Source: Turbatrix aceti (lineage: Eukaryota; Nematoda; Chromadorea; Rhabditida; Panagrolaimidae). Taken from it: DNA of 64,000 bases. Positions 1-13,933 of this stretch are shown here, piece after piece. Location of the stretch: the NCBI GenBank assembly GCA_963969345.1, contig OZ017769.1:11101725-11165724 (forward strand). Direction: 5' to 3'. The notes below the pieces were generated by a model that saw only the letters and a program-made list of their open reading frames with translations, did not search any database and was not told where the DNA came from. The position numbers and the translations under genes are program-made. How positions within the stretch are numbered: position 1 is the stretch's first letter; each line of letters begins with the position of its first letter.

Positions 1-3000
1 ACTAGAATGGCACCAGACGCGAATTTAGGGTAAGAAAAAGGGAAAAGAAAGACACCCCATCCCAAAGCTTGCAAACACATGCCGACTCACTTCAAAAAAA
101 TTGGCAAATAGGAAATGGAAAGGAAACGTGTTCGTGCACTTTCTACAGCAAGCATCCATGAATCGAAGAGACTTGGTTTAAAAATAAGATTGCAGAAACA
201 ACTGCATGCCACAAGAAAATAATAATAAATGATAATAAGTCGTGTCTATTGAATTCCAATAGTGTAATATCTAACGCATCATTTGAGAATGAATGCGAGC
301 CCTTCACTGTGCCCTTCCAGGTGTCATTCACACTTACCCCAGTCTCTCCCATCTTATTGCCGAGAACCTGGTTTTGTGCGGTGTCGGCGCGGCTGGAATG
401 TTTGAATATGGTTCTGTCTGTATGTGTTGAACGCAGTGCTATCCTTTTTTAGTTGGAACATTGAAATATAAAAAAAAAGGTAATTGCTTTTTGAATGTAT
501 CCGTGAACAAAACTTCGGGTATCTGTTTCTTGCATGCGCACCGCGCAATATTATCCATCTTCCTTATGATGCGCTTTTTTCTTATTCAAATTCCTTCGAT
601 AAAAACAAATAAATTAGAATTGCGGGTGACAACAAAGCACTTGAACGCGAACGTGTCACAAAAAAACACTATTGCGTGCAAAGCCTTCCCCTCCCGTTGT
701 GCTCCTTTAGCGCTCCTGGGTTGGAAGATTTTTTTTTTGGCATCGTATCGTAAGTTTTCTTTAAATGGGTCTAAGATGTAGTAAAATATACCTTTTGGCT
801 GTTTTATAGATCAATGCAACATATTTTGTATATTTATGTCACATTAGTTCAATTTATTCCATTAAAAAAACTCACTACATTGAAGTACAAAAGTTTAAAA
901 AAAAATTATTTAGGATCAGGTTATTCCGACTCATAGGCTGGAAAGTCAAGAAACTTTCGTAAAAAGATTCAAATTAGTTGTTGTTGTTTCACTAATTTAA
1001 TAAAAAAAAAACGTACAACTCAATGCGGAACCAGCACCAACCCCCTTATGTTAGCTACGCTTTTCTGGCACACACATGTTTTTGCACATTAATCAAAAAA
1101 TAGCGCCACATTAACTGCAGCAAAAAAATAACTGCCTGAGGAAGTCCGGGTCGGGTCTCCCCGTCAAGTGGCTAATAAGAATAATTTTATTATTTGCACC
1201 CAAAAAGATTACCGATATTTTTTCGTAGATTGATGTAGGTATGGCTTCATCCATGTATTTTCAATGGCGAAAAAAATAAACGATTTTTATTTCTTAATAG
1301 CAAATAAATTTTGTGCAATAATACAATAAGCTTCCTAGTTTTTCACGTGTTTCTTACCGTAGCATATTTTTAATCCAAGAAAAAAAAATACAAGCTTTGT
1401 CAAATTAATCAAAAATAACTTAACAGAAAAGAAAACATTTGACAGGTGTACTATATTTATACAGTTACCTGCTATCAGATGTATGTAGTGTAACACTCTG
1501 CTGTATTCTTTTTTTGTGATTTCCCAAAGCAATTATGCATGTACAACAAAAGTTAAAAACGCATGTATGTATATGAGAAAGCAGGAAAGGTAAGAGTAGA
1601 GGGAGGAGGCAATTAAGAGTTTTCTGGAGATCAAGTACATGAAGGACGTACGGTAGAGAAGTAACATAGAGGATTAGAATTAGAAGGAAGACAGATGAGA
1701 AGACTTATTATATTTATTAATTGACAAAGTAATAAGTGATTAAAAATTAAGCTGAGGGAGTAGGTTATCATAAACGATTATTAAAATAAATATACTACGT
1801 ATGTATTCATGATTAAATGAAGATTGAAATACTTACACGTGCTTTAATTTTAGCAATTGTTTAATTAAAAAGTATCCCACACCCCAAAATATAAACATAT
1901 ATATCTGATATGCAAATTTGTGGCATTGCACTTTTATATCTTCTGGAAGACGTACAAAAGATGCAGTGCTTTTATTATATATTAGATACAGGAATGTCCC
2001 AAGATTAGTTATGAAAAATACATTAATAATCCGTACATTACCGGCGAAAAAATTAGAAAACAAAAGAGAACCGTATTATAAACACTTTTATTAGTTTATA
2101 TTGGGGAAAACTTCAAAAAAATAAATTAGAGCTGTTAGTTTTTTAACGACAAGTTTTCAAGAAGCGCGCATCTGTTGAGTTTGTGCGACAAAAAAAAATT
2201 TTCATGTTTGGAAGAAGAACAGAATGTCATTTTTTGTGTCCAAAAAAATATGCACAATGACAATAACTCCCCCCCCCCTAAATTTTTTGGGCAATTTTGT
2301 CTTTCGCACTTGAATTTTAGGTAAGTAAAAAATCGTTGGGTTTTAGTCGACGTCAGTTTACAAATGTACTTGTCCAGACATTATCAAGAGTAACACCGTA
2401 CACCTCAAAGTCTAAAAGAATCTCAGACAGGGAAATATGTATCCAAATATTATGTCTCGTGTAAGAATGGTAATTGCCACCCATGAGCCTTTCTTTCTAA
2501 ATTGATCCCCCTTTTAGTCGTAAGAGCAAACGAGTGCGGTGGTCTGGTACTACGCGTAATATTAAAATATTAGTCGGCACTGACTAACCAACCTTTTGGA
2601 ATGAACAGACGATTAGTCGGTTTGTAAGCCAACTGTCTGTCTGCTACCTCGCACCCAGCCAGTCTCGTCTGGCATTCAAACAGGCATCAAAGTAGGCATG
2701 CCGTGCACATGTCAAAACGTTGCTCCACAATCCCTAATTTTGAATATAAAAAAAAGTGGAGGAGAGAAAAGAGAGGGAAATAGGAGCAGATTAGACATGA
2801 TTGGCCGCCAATTATAAGCCGTTGTCAGACTTACTAAACGCTTTTTATAAATCCGACTTTATTCAAGTTTAGGTATCGAGTAGACAAATTCGAATGTCTG
2901 CGAATATGTAACACTCAATTTTGTAAAAATGAGTTTTTAAAAATGCAAATATTTAACTAGTAATATTTAACTGACTTACATATAAATGTAAACAATTTAA

Positions 3001-3240
3001 ACAGTCACATGTGAAAATCAAAATTGATTATATACATACTATTTAAAACAAAGCAATCACTTTTCTTAACAATGAAAAAAATTCCTTCTTCGAACCTTAC
3101 CTTTTAGTGACTTTTTTTTAAATTAAACCTTCTCGTTGTCAGGCAGGTGCAGCCAGGTGGTTTTCTAGTTTTTTTTCAAACATTACAGCATTGCAAAGAC
3201 TAAAGAACAAGCCGAAAAAAACATAGACAAACTTCCCAAT
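1..3240. other. AT-rich intergenic DNA, no convincing gene
   Basis: Homopolymer runs and short ORFs without domain-like content. A run of ten C lies near 2269-2278. The only coding-like stretch is the possible exon at 1833-2063, listed separately. Confidence 0.6.
1830..2063 (-). other. Possible exon of a small membrane protein
   Basis: About 76 open codons on the minus strand contain two hydrophobic stretches separated by a polar segment (FVRLPEDIKVQCHKF). The stretch ends exactly at a strong splice donor (CGT|GTAAGT at about 1830). No partner exon or start codon could be joined to it, and I do not recognise the family. It may be chance coding potential in AT-rich DNA. Confidence 0.2.
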
Positions 3241-3252
3241 ACGTTTGAAACG

Positions 3253-3755
3253 CCCTTTACTTTACTTTACTTTACTTTACTTTATTACTCTTACTCGTGC
3301 ATAATTACTTATTACAAAATTAAAGAGACAGTGATGAGTATCGTCTAGAAGGCCGCAAAGTCGTCGGTTCATCGCCTCGGAGGGTGGCCTGGCGGACGCT
3401 TGTTTTTTGGCGCGGTCGGAGGCACTGGCTGGTCTTGCGGCTTCCAGTTGCTTAGGCGGGTTGCCCAGTTGTCCGTTGCTGGCTTCTTGGCGAACCTGAC
3501 TTTGCGCAGCAGGGCCGTTGCGTACCAGTCCTTGAGCTTCGTGCGTTGACGGATGGAGTCTGACGACAGCTTGTCGATCAAACGTGCGCTGAGAATAGCA
3601 CGTTCGAGACGTCGCTGGCCGCTGATGAGCGTCTGAGTTCCGTCTTTCGTGAGTGCCCACGTCTCACAGCCGTAGAGGACGGCAGGGGTGATGCACTGGT
3701 TTTGAAACGCCCTGTTTATTTTAATTTTTTTGCATTTAACTAACCTACAATTCAC
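3253..3755 (-). mobile_element. Decayed 3' end of a non-LTR retrotransposon
   Basis: Minus-strand translation at 3369-3755 carries the motif LYGCETWALTK, typical of the region after the reverse transcriptase domain in RTE/CR1-like LINEs. It is followed by a WATRLSNWKP segment and an arginine/proline-rich RPPGHPPRR stretch. The frame then shifts into an overlapping ORF (3277-3660), so the copy is broken. At the 3' side a pentanucleotide array (CTTTA)n lies at about 3253-3287, the kind of short tandem tail such elements leave. The 5' part (endonuclease and most of the RT) is absent, so this is a 5'-truncated, frameshifted relic. Confidence 0.75.
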
Positions 3756-4137
3756 CTCCTCCAGCTGTTAAAAAAACAACATGAACAGCGCAAATGTACA
3801 ATCAACGACAAAGAGGGTTGGCTAGATCACTCTGCTATCCTCAGAGTAACGACACCTGATCCGATAGAAAATTAATTATCACCCCTGGGGGTGGGTTTTA
3901 GGGAAAAAATCCTTCCGTGCATTCATGTGAAATAACGAAAAGAACTGAGTAAGATTTTAGATTTGAGTGCGATTAATTATAAGCAACGAAAAGAACACGC
4001 AAAAAAAAAAAATATTGTGAATAAATTTTTTATTGAGGCTGCTTCACCTGTGCTATGAGGTATTTTTCAATTTGTGATTCCAATATTTTTTTTCATGCTA
4101 TCTATTTTTTGTTTTTTGAACCAAATTTTAAAAACGC

Positions 4138-7100
4138 TTATTCATTTTGTTCCTGTGCTACTGGATTGGAATAATGACTGACAGGTACGCCATCCTTGTA
4201 CTCAATTAGGTTATCAATGGTTCGCTTGAGCCGATCGTCGACGCCTTGTTGCTCGCCCCACGACTGTCTGATAAGTTTGAGGAGTTCCACGCTGATTGTG
4301 CTCTGCAAAAAGTTTTTTACGTATGCTACGCATTGTTTCAAGCTAACATAACTCCTACCGATTTTGTCTTTGATCGTTCCCTTGCTTCGATGACGAGTTC
4401 GATGAACGATATTGCAATTGCAATTATGTTGCCGCCAATCTGTAAATAATTTTCTGCAACTTAAAAAATTGTTTTGACCCTCCAAAACTTACCAGTATCA
4501 AAAATATTCCACCAACTGATCTCGCGCCATACTCACTAGGTGTAAACTTATTTTGTTGGCAGACACCACCTCCCCGTTGCTTCCACCACTTGTCTTTGAG
4601 CTCTGTTAGAATAGTTTTTTCTTGCAGCTGAAGTATGGCAGCCGAGATGAGCTCTCTGTGGGGAGAGCCTTTTGGCAGACCGATAGCATAGCCTTTTTGA
4701 TCCAGCAGCCCACCAATCTGTATGAGTTCACAGTCACGTTCTATCGCATACTCCAACATAGATGATTCCATGAAATACGCGTAGTCGCTGGTTTTGACAC
4801 GCTGGATACCATCTTTTGAAGATTTTACAAAGTGGGACGGTTGAGATTCCATCATTTTCCACATCTTTTCGTAGGTTTCTATTTTCGATTCCTAAAGACA
4901 ATTTTTTTTTAAGTGTGCAAATTTCTAAATTTATAAGTTGAAATTTTTTATAGTACATATTACTTATGAACATTTTTTATTAAAAAAGAAACTGACATTG
5001 AAAAAAGTCATCGTCGAACCTCTTCCCAACGTTCCATACTTGATCTTCGTCTGTTTAGCAAGATCATCAGCGTTTTCAATCGGTGTCATCATTCTTTCGG
5101 TTGTCAAAAAAGCCGCCAAATTGGCCGTATAACTTGAAATAGAAATAAGCGCAAAAAACCACCAAAAAGCCGTTGCTATCCTCGTCGACGCAGATTTTGG
5201 AGACAACTCCGCTCCTTGCTGCATCAGTGAAGACAGTGTAAACCAGAACGAGTTTATTAGTGTGAACTGGCTATGTGGGGCACGATGTATCTCGTACGGA
5301 GAGAGTCTCGCTATCATCCAGATAACTATCGACGTGCCAATATACGCTGACAACATGCCAAACCAGACGTACAGCCCCAAAGGTGACATGAAATGAAACA
5401 ATCCGGGAACTGATGCTTCCGGTCGCTTGAAAAGTATTGATATTCCTAAATGCATGTAGGGTACTGTAAAATCAAGTACTTCGCTTCGGGAGTACGTGAC
5501 CGTAAGGCTGGCAACAGCGAGGTCGGCAACCCCGGATTGGAGCTCTCCGACCATGCCTGTCCACTTGCCAGAGGCCTCGCGCACACCGTAGGTTTTGTCG
5601 TGAACTTCGTGAATTTCATAGGAAAAGTTTTGAAGTTCAGCTATTTTTTCGAGAAGGTCAATACAGTATCCTTCGTACTGATCGTTTCCTGTTAAGTTGA
5701 AAGCCTCCGAATCCGACTTCACCATCACGAATGGTTCTTCCTAAAAGTATTATTTTTTCAAGATTACCGTAATTTTATTCCTACAAGATATACTGTAACT
5801 TTGAGATGAAGTTGATCGCTCTTTGAATCCAAAGCATTTTGGTCTCGTTGCACGCTGATATTTCCCGTTCCACTATGCCACACTCCGTGCTTCGTCCATG
5901 CCTGACCATTTGTACTGAAAAAAGTATTGACTTCATGGTCACGGCGTCGACCATCGTATTCAAAGGTTACGTTGCCGGAGAGGGCGTTTGAGATTCTGAC
6001 TTCTGTGAAGGAGGATCTAATAGCTCTTATTGGAAGCGGCAGGCGTCTGCAGTCAGGTCGAGAGCGTTCATCAGGCTTAAGGGAATTGTATACGGTGAAG
6101 TGTAATCGTATTCCTTGCTTGAGAACTCCGATTGTGTCTGCCCAGATTGCGGTTTTTGTCTTAAAAAAATTAAAAAACATTTTTTTGATTTCATAAATTT
6201 TTTAATGTATAAAAAAACATTGAACCAAATTTGGTTTTGATCTTAGACTGAATTTTGGAAACCAAATTTGACAACTCACAAAAACTCCAAAATCAGGAAG
6301 CTTCACCCTATGTCCTCCGTCTTTGATATATCGCCGAAGCCTCGCAAACTTTGAAGCAGTTGGATCAATGATCGAAAGTGTCGTAACATTACACTTGTTA
6401 TTTGGTATCCTGCCTTTCGGATCGATAGGCACGGCATCGTAATCCGTGACAACAAATAAGTTATCGTCATTGCACAAGCCCAACTCAGCTGCTTGTCTCA
6501 AAAAAGTTACAGCTCGTTCGAAGTTAACGTGAAGAATAAAAGCAGTCGAGCGCCAGTTTGTGAGAGCTTTCTTGATCAGAGGTCCATCGTCTTCGTTAGG
6601 CGCAATGACGCGAAACATGGTTTTTCGTTGTCCAAATGGTCGATAACCTTGCTTGACGTAAGATTGGATGGACGGCAAGTCGCCTGGACCGGTGTAAAGC
6701 AGCAGAACTTGGGCGTCCTTTTGACTGTCCATCAAAAGTGAAACAACCTCTCCGACTGCGTATCGAGGAGGCCAGACATCGATTGAACGAGAAGGTAGGA
6801 AATTATCAGCTCGGAGTCTCGCTAGCTGCCAGTAAGCATCGGGAAAGTCTGCCAGAGCAAGAAAGGTCAGCCCAATCTCCCGCGCTGCGCTTTCGGCAAC
6901 CATGGCTGCGGGTTCGGTAGAAGGACCGAGGATGGCAATTAGCGGGCGACCGTCTCGTATGCTTTGTTCTACGGTTGCGCAAACTAAAAAAATCTTTTAA
7001 GCAAGATTTGATTTCTTTTGTAAAAAAACTAACTTTTATCCGAAATCTCAGCGGCATAGTGAAAATTCATAAAAGTTACTTTAACAACATTGCTGATGTC

Positions 7101-7301
7101 ATGGAAGGCAAAGAGGGCTTGTAGTAGACGTCTATCTGGAGTAGACTGGACAAGAGCGGCTTAAAAGGGAAGGCAGACAGGCTGACTAGTATCCTGGAAT
7201 AAAGGCTTACCGATTTCAACTTTTGCATTTGTTTGAGTGCTTTTTGTAACTTGTATTTCGGTTTTTAGCAACAAAATGAACAACAAACTGTAAAGATTCA
7301 T
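4138..7301 (-). CDS. Ionotropic glutamate receptor, kainate/AMPA class
   Basis: Eight exons join in phase to 894 residues: 7301-7211, 7159-7034, 6983-6280, 6159-5785, 5740-4997, 4891-4493, 4439-4359, 4302-4138. The product is a glutamate-gated cation channel of the neuronal plasma membrane. Exon 1 encodes a signal peptide (MNLYSLLFILLL). Exons 2-4 form the amino-terminal domain. The ligand-binding core starts at EEPFVMVKS in exon 5, which also carries M1, the pore loop (FTLSSLMQQG, Q at the Q/R site) and M3 with the gating signature SYTANLAAFLT. S2 follows in exon 6, M4 is in exon 7 (IGGNIIAIAISFIELV) and a short cytosolic tail in exon 8. The length is normal for non-NMDA receptors. An AG acceptor 16 bases before the ATG suits trans-splicing. 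The glr orthologue number cannot be assigned by eye. Confidence 0.93.
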
Positions 7302-7547
7302 GTTTGGAAGATGGAAACTGAAAATTTTGATGGTGAATTGCAGCTTGTGTCTTGAATGTCAGTTTCAATTAGTTGCATAATGAAAGAAATTCGGAAAAGA
7401 AATTGCTATTTTGTTGGAAATTGTAAAAGTGAAACAACCGAATCGAATTTGGTTTGGGTTATCATTTCTTTGTTCTGTTGCAGTTTTTACTTTTGACACG
7501 AACAAAAATTTATCAAATTTGCATAGAATACATAAAATAATTGTACA

Positions 7548-9108
7548 TCACGCGGTTTGACTTTCGTACTGTGAGGTTAAGTAGACGCATGACGACCAAT
7601 AAGCAGCGTTAAAAAACACGAATGCCAGCGGCGTCATAAATCGTGCGTAGTAATCAATCTTTGCCGGTAGTTCATCGGGTTTGATAAAAAATTTCTTGAT
7701 TTTCTCCTGCAATGTCAGGTCAGGGGGCGGTCTCATCTCCGCGAGTTGCTGTGCCAGGCCGCACGTACAGGGCGGCTGGTAAAATGCAGATTCTTCGAAA
7801 ACGACTGCTTGCCTCTGCTGGGATTTTCTCAACTTATCTTGACGATTGGGTTTTGGTTTGTAGTTGTTGTCGATGTACGCAACGACTGCGTATTCCAGGA
7901 GTGCGCCAAAGACAAAGGTTTGACAAGTGCCGAGCCAGATGTCGACAAGTTTGACGTAGGACACTGGCGGGAGTTTGGAGTTGATCGACGATTGTACTGT
8001 GGTCATTGTTGTCATGGTGAGTGTGCCCAGGGCAACGCGACCTGCTGTGGACTTTTGATCAATCCAAAATGATACCCAGGATACGACCACAATCTGAAAC
8101 ATTTTTTTGTTCAATTAATCGATCATGTGTCTGTGAGTGTTAAATTAATTTTAAAACTAACCATGGCGGTAGGGATGTAAAGTTGAAAAACGTAGTAGCT
8201 AAACAACCGCGTCAGCTTTAACCTCATTCGAAGACATCCGTACGAACCGGTATTCGTGTGGCTCGTGCATTCCTGCCCAGTGTCTACCCTGTCGAGGTGA
8301 AAGTTCGGTAGGTCATTTCCGACACCAGCCTTGAGTTGGACAGGATCACCCGCTGTGTCCCATTCATATTCAATGTCCTTGGTCGTATGAGCGTAGCTGA
8401 TCAGGTCAAAGTTGCAATTTTGTACGTCCAGGGGGTAAAGCTGAAGGTGCATAGGACAAGACAGCGTTAGGGATAGACGAACGCTGTAAAGAATTCGACC
8501 GTCTTCATAGATGCGCAAGAACATGTTTTCGGTATCGATCATGTGTCTGTGAGCACTTTTTTCGGTCTGAAAATAAAAGTTTGTTAGATAATTGATTGGA
8601 TGTCTCGATAGACCCGCCCCGAAATTAACTGATAACAACCTACCGGAAAAAACGTATCAGGTGCCCAAACATTATTCTTTACATGAGGCACTGTTAAAAA
8701 TTTAGGACGATTCATAAAAGGCAACTGCTGGTAGGATAATCGACGATCCATCCATTGCTCGCGAAATGTTATCTGCATGCTGTATTCCTACAAAATCCAA
8801 TTTCGCCACGTAATAAAAAAAATTCATACCATATTGACAACATCGATTTTACTAATCATTCTGACCAATATATTAACCTTAACGAGAACCGGCCCGTGTG
8901 TTTCCGAAATATTGGTTGGAGGGGGACGAATTCTTTGATCATAATTTTTGAGTAATTCTTGTAGTATTAACTGATCCTGCGCGTCAGGCTCTGTGTGAGC
9001 AATGGACTCATTTACCCGTAGACCACCACCGTAGCCACATGCAATATCGATCAACCCATAATAGACTGCAAGGAAAAAAAGAATTCTTAACCGGTGTAAT
9101 TTTGGCAT
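7548..9108 (-). CDS. glc-2: Glutamate-gated chloride channel subunit, GluCl beta (GLC-2-like)
   Basis: Four exons (9108-8830, 8787-8644, 8566-8162, 8093-7548) join in phase to 457 residues, the usual size of a Cys-loop anion-channel subunit. Seen: an N-terminal hydrophobic signal, the Cys-loop [15 protein letters not shown], and a second cysteine pair in [13 protein letters not shown], which marks the GluCl/glycine branch. M1 is [18 protein letters not shown]2 is [19 protein letters not shown]3 contains [18 protein letters not shown], and M4 is near the C-terminus. The STAGRV sequence before M2, in place of the usual PAR motif, is what I recall for nematode GLC-2. GluCls mediate inhibitory glutamate currents and bind macrocyclic lactones. 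Assignment to GLC-2 rather than another GluCl is by motif, not alignment. Confidence 0.92.
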
Positions 9109-12100
9109 AACGCGATTTGAAATCAGCGGGTTATCAGCATTTCAAGTTGGGTAGGTGTAGTGATGACTTGTCGAGAGTTGTGATTGCTGAAGGGTAAAAG
9201 TGGGTTTCCTACAACAGGATGGATTTCACAGAAAACAAATAGTGGAGACGCGGATCTTTCTTGTTTATTGATGCTAAGGAGAAAGCTGAAAAACGACAAA
9301 CGCTAAACAACTTCTCAAGTGGCTAATCGCCTACAAAGAAATGTTGACTGAAGAGCGCAATGGTACATACTCAAGGATATAATATCGACTGCTTGTTGTT
9401 AAAAAAAAGTGTGTGTTAACGAAGGTAATAATTGTATTTTACTTTTTTGGCGTATTGTAAATTAAAAAACATTCATTTTTAACCGAGTCTATAGCATGAC
9501 GTAGTTTTAATTTAAAATTTTTTTCTGAACCAGGAGCCAATTTTGAAGCCCAATAGACCCCATAAAAATAAACCAAGAGAACCGTCCCCCTTAAACAGAG
9601 CAAAAAAATTATGTGTGCGACCCAAAGATTTTAAAACAAAATAAATTTAATACAAAATGTTGATGAAATAGATAAAATATCGTCAGACTTTTTAAAATGA
9701 ACAAAAAGCTAAATAGCTGGGTAGCTAGATAAATGCTTCAAGACAGGACAGACAAATGAAAAGTGTTTTAGCAATGTACATAGAAATTTAACCGTGTAAA
9801 GATTAAAGCAATTACGTGCAGTTAGTTGACTTACTCAAACAAAAACATTTCAAAAATCGATTTTTTTGAAATCAAGAAGAAATTATGTTTCAAGGCAAAT
9901 TACAAAAAAACGGAATTAGAAGTGAACATGCAAATTTAGTTTGATGCAATTTTTGTCAAATGAAAAAAAAAATAAAACGTTAATTAAAGATACCTAATGA
10001 TTAACAGTTTATATATAGCAGCTTGTAAACGAGCATTTCATAAGGGTATAAGCAACGCCAATGCAGACATCCTGCAGGAAAGAGTAAGGGGGTCAACTCT
10101 CGCAAGCTTTGACAGATTACAAGCAGACGGGGAGAATGAGTGACCACAAAAGGGGAAGGAAGGACGGCATCACGGCGCCACTGAAAGTCTTTTTTATTGT
10201 CAATAACAATAAAAATAACATCAATTGAATAATTCGTCCTAACTTTTAGTTGTGAAAAGAGATTCAGCAAAATAACGCATACGAAGGAGTAGAGAGAAGG
10301 ATGCGTTCCTCACGCACTGAAAAGTAATCTCGTTTGGTCACTCTTTCAAAAAAATTTCCTTTTTGACCAATGGAAACAACTGACTGAAAACAAAATGATA
10401 TAAAAATCTTTTTTAGGTGTTTCAGTCAGGTGAACTAAACTATTGAACAAAACACAAAAAATGAATAAAAATTAGTTTTTTTGTGAACCGAAATGGTTGT
10501 GGTTATTTAGGATTACCTTGAATCATAAAATAATAATAGGCCATGTTACAAATGGTAAAAAATTTGAACAATTGTTTTATCGTTCAAAAAAGCATTTTAT
10601 CAACAGTTTTACGAGTTTTATGTTTTTTAACATAATAATTTTCATTGTCAATAAGCATAAAAAATTGCACAACTGACAATTGCAAAAACAAAAGCCCCCA
10701 AAAATTTAAAATCCCAAATCTACGCAATGAACAAAAATGCCTAAAGCATTCTTCTCCTGGCTTTGCTTCTTCTAAATTTATTCAGTAAAAGACAAAACAA
10801 AAACTTATAAATCGTGTTTTTTTTCTTCTTTCTCTGGAGGTTTTTGTAAGCACTAAAAAATATTCTTTATATTTTTCCGCTTGAATAAGGCTCACCGCTC
10901 CACGTGGTGACACACTTGGTTCCTACTTATGCCAATGTGTATTCCTAAGTGCTCCGCTTGATGGCGCTGTGCTGGCTGGAACGAAAAAGATGAAAAATTT
11001 CACAAAAGACGAGACTAGACGGCCCTCTACGGGAGGGTGAGGAACATTTTTATTGATAGTATTTATGAAAAAAATGATACAGAGAATAAATGAATGAAAT
11101 GAATCACGATCACGTGAATTTATAATTTTTTGGTTCGGAAAGCCACCGTCAATCGTAGCTACCTGCGCCACGTCGTAGTCCTTGGCAAGAGAATGTCCCT
11201 GATTAACTATTGAAAGCATGCAGTAAGCTCAAGAATGCAAAAACCAAAATTGTTTTGTATCGTGATTGATGCATACTACGTTGTATTAACAACGAAGGCA
11301 ATTAGCGTGTCAAAGTTGTTTCCTTTTTTTCAAAAAGCTGGCCTTACTAAATAACTGACGTAACCGGCAATATAGGTAAAATAAAATGTTTCGAAGGTCC
11401 AAAAGTTCGAAAAAAATTATTATTATAACAAGTTCAAAATAATGCACATTATGTATTTTCCATTTTAAAATAAGTTGTAAAGAAAATCTAATTCTATTGG
11501 TAGGGTAATTCTACATTTTCTTTTTAATCTACACATATGCATGTTTTGATGTTGCGTCAAAAAAACATGCAAAAATGTTTTACAGATTTGATGCAGAGAT
11601 TATAAATTTTTTTCTTGACCAAAAAACACAAATCTGGGAGAGCAGAGGTGTCAGGCACTAATTCAGCCCAGCCATATGCAAATATGGATGGCTTTGGTTT
11701 TTTGACTTTAAAAAATTGAAAATGTCACAAAAACAATAGCTGTATAGTTGGCATTTGTCAACTTTTTTTTGTCTCCTGAAATCTTTCAACTGGAAGCAAA
11801 ATATATTGGAAACATAGAAATAAAATACAAAATATATTTGCATACACTGAATTCCTTTACCATACACAAGATTGAATAAACGGGATTATTGATGGGAAAA
11901 TAATGAAGCTAAAAATGTACTTATCCACTTTCTGATACATAGTACTACGCAACCAGCCAACACCAGCTCTGCAGGGGCAACAAACAACACTCACGCAATC
12001 GTGCCATAGAAGACAAGACAGGAGACATTGTACACAGTATAGGCACTCCGGAAACATGATACAAAAATATGCCATGTCTCCCAACATACCTGATACAGAT

Positions 12101-13025
12101 ATAGTCGAACAGAAACCGGATACTTTCAGAAAAATATGTTACAAGAAAACTTTGTAAAAAGAATTTTTTTAATCTGTTGGTTTTTTTCGAGCACATTCTC
12201 ACGCGCATATTTCACTCATCAGTGGGTTTTTCAGCTTTTGTATGGGAAAATGACTGCAATAAGCACTCATTTGTTTTTGAAGTGCTGACAAAAAAAACCA
12301 TAGCTAACAATCCCCCCAAAGAGCTAACTGTCTGTTTACTATCTTGTGAACCAAGCGACGGATTATTTTTTTCTTTCAGTTGACAGGTTTTATTTTTTGC
12401 TGGCGTGAATTTGATAACATTTAGTTTATCAATTTTTTTAAATTTGGAATTTGGAGATTATTAATGAGTGAAATAACATTTTTTGTACCCAAAGATGTTT
12501 TTTTGATTCAAATAGAAAAACAGAAATGCATCAAAATTGGTACAAGCAACGAACGGCTCAAATGATCCAACATTTGTGCGCATATATAAAAAAAAAGAAA
12601 GTAATCTCGAAGTGTATAATCGCGCATTTCCCTTACAACTGCAAATGTACAGTTAGTAGCAAATGCGTGCTTTGTGGGTTTTTCTGGTAGGAATTGCATG
12701 TATTATGCATCTAGCGATACTGGCGCATCTTGATAAAAAAAAAAGGTGAAAAATGATACCTAAATAGTAACACAGGAGATATTCGAGAATGTAGTAGTAT
12801 TGGCAAGTTGCCAGCCTTGTTTGTTAGTCATCAAGTTGTTTCTGTAAAATTTTTGACAACGACGCAGACATTTGTCAATCTTCTGATAAATTCAATAATT
12901 AAAAAATAGAATATTTTTTTGCACAAAAAATCTTAACTTATCAAGCATTTTTAAAAAGCCACAGACAATCTTTATGAATAATACGACATAAAAAACCCAT
13001 AATGTACAGAAAACAAGGATATTGA
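9109..13025. other. Gene-poor AT-rich interval
   Basis: About 3.9 kb with only short, low-complexity ORFs on either strand (for example 10001-10270 and 10923-11219). None has a domain, a signal peptide or flanking splice signals that I could join. It probably holds the upstream regulatory region of the GluCl gene. Confidence 0.55.
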
Positions 13026-13460
13026 TTACTGTGATCGATTAAAATGCAACTGACGTGCCAGCTCGGCAACTTTTTGCTTGAGATCGTGATTTTCAACTTG
13101 GAGATCATCCCGCTCCTGCTGAATGGCATGCAAACGTGCCTGCAGCTTTTGAATTGTAGTGTCGTTGTCAAAACAGCGGTCCATTACTTTTTCTGGAAAA
13201 ACAGATTTTCACTATTATTATAATACATAAAAATAAATTTCATATTATAATTACAGAACTATTTTATTCAACTTGATAGTATTTATTAAAATTTCTTAAA
13301 AATTGTTGTATTTAAAATTTTCTTATCAATTTTTTTTTTATTTTTTACAAAAAATTCACTTGCCTTTTAGAGATTCTAGTTGATTGGCAAGATTGCCGAC
13401 GTCATCAATGATTAGGCAAAGCTCGTCTTGAACAGGATCATCGCATGATAATATTTTCAT
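13026..13460 (-). CDS. Small coiled-coil protein, 87 residues
   Basis: Two exons, 13460-13364 and 13192-13026, join in phase to 87 residues. The C-terminal half is a clear heptad coiled coil with a leucine-zipper pattern (IQKLQARLHAIQQERDDL, then VENHDLKQKVAEL), and the N-terminal third is acidic. No other domain is visible and I do not recognise the family; it could be a subunit of a larger coiled-coil complex. The only donor that keeps the frame reads AAAAG|GCAAGT, so the intron appears to be of the GC-AG type. An AG acceptor at 13492-13493 lies 31 bases before the ATG and may be a trans-splice site or the edge of a 5' UTR exon. Confidence 0.7.
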
Positions 13461-13933
13461 GTTGGCAGAAAAACGGATCGGAACGCAAAATCTAAACAAT
13501 AATGAATCAAAAAAATTGACAATGCGGAAATCAATGCGCATAAGCAAATCGTAGTTGAAATTCAAAAGTTGACTTTAAAAACCAAGCTATCGTTTTTTTG
13601 TAAATTGTCCATTATGTAATCAACCTCACAATGAATGGCGACAAAACGCGTTTTCTACCCTCCCTAAAATCCTTTGCGCGAGAACATTTTTATCTGCTCT
13701 GATGTGAGAACGCCAAACTGGTATTTTTCAGCTGCTGATCTTCGAAAAAAAAGAAAAAAGCAATAGATTATGCGCTGGGTAAGATGACAAAATTACCTAA
13801 GTTTGGAGGCAGCATTGCAAATAAAAGAGATGTTGAACGTGACGTAAAACGTTTACAACAAAATCAATCAATCATTCACTCGTCCATATTTATATATTTA
13901 CATAAGTTAGATCATTTGGTGCATTTTCCGTGC

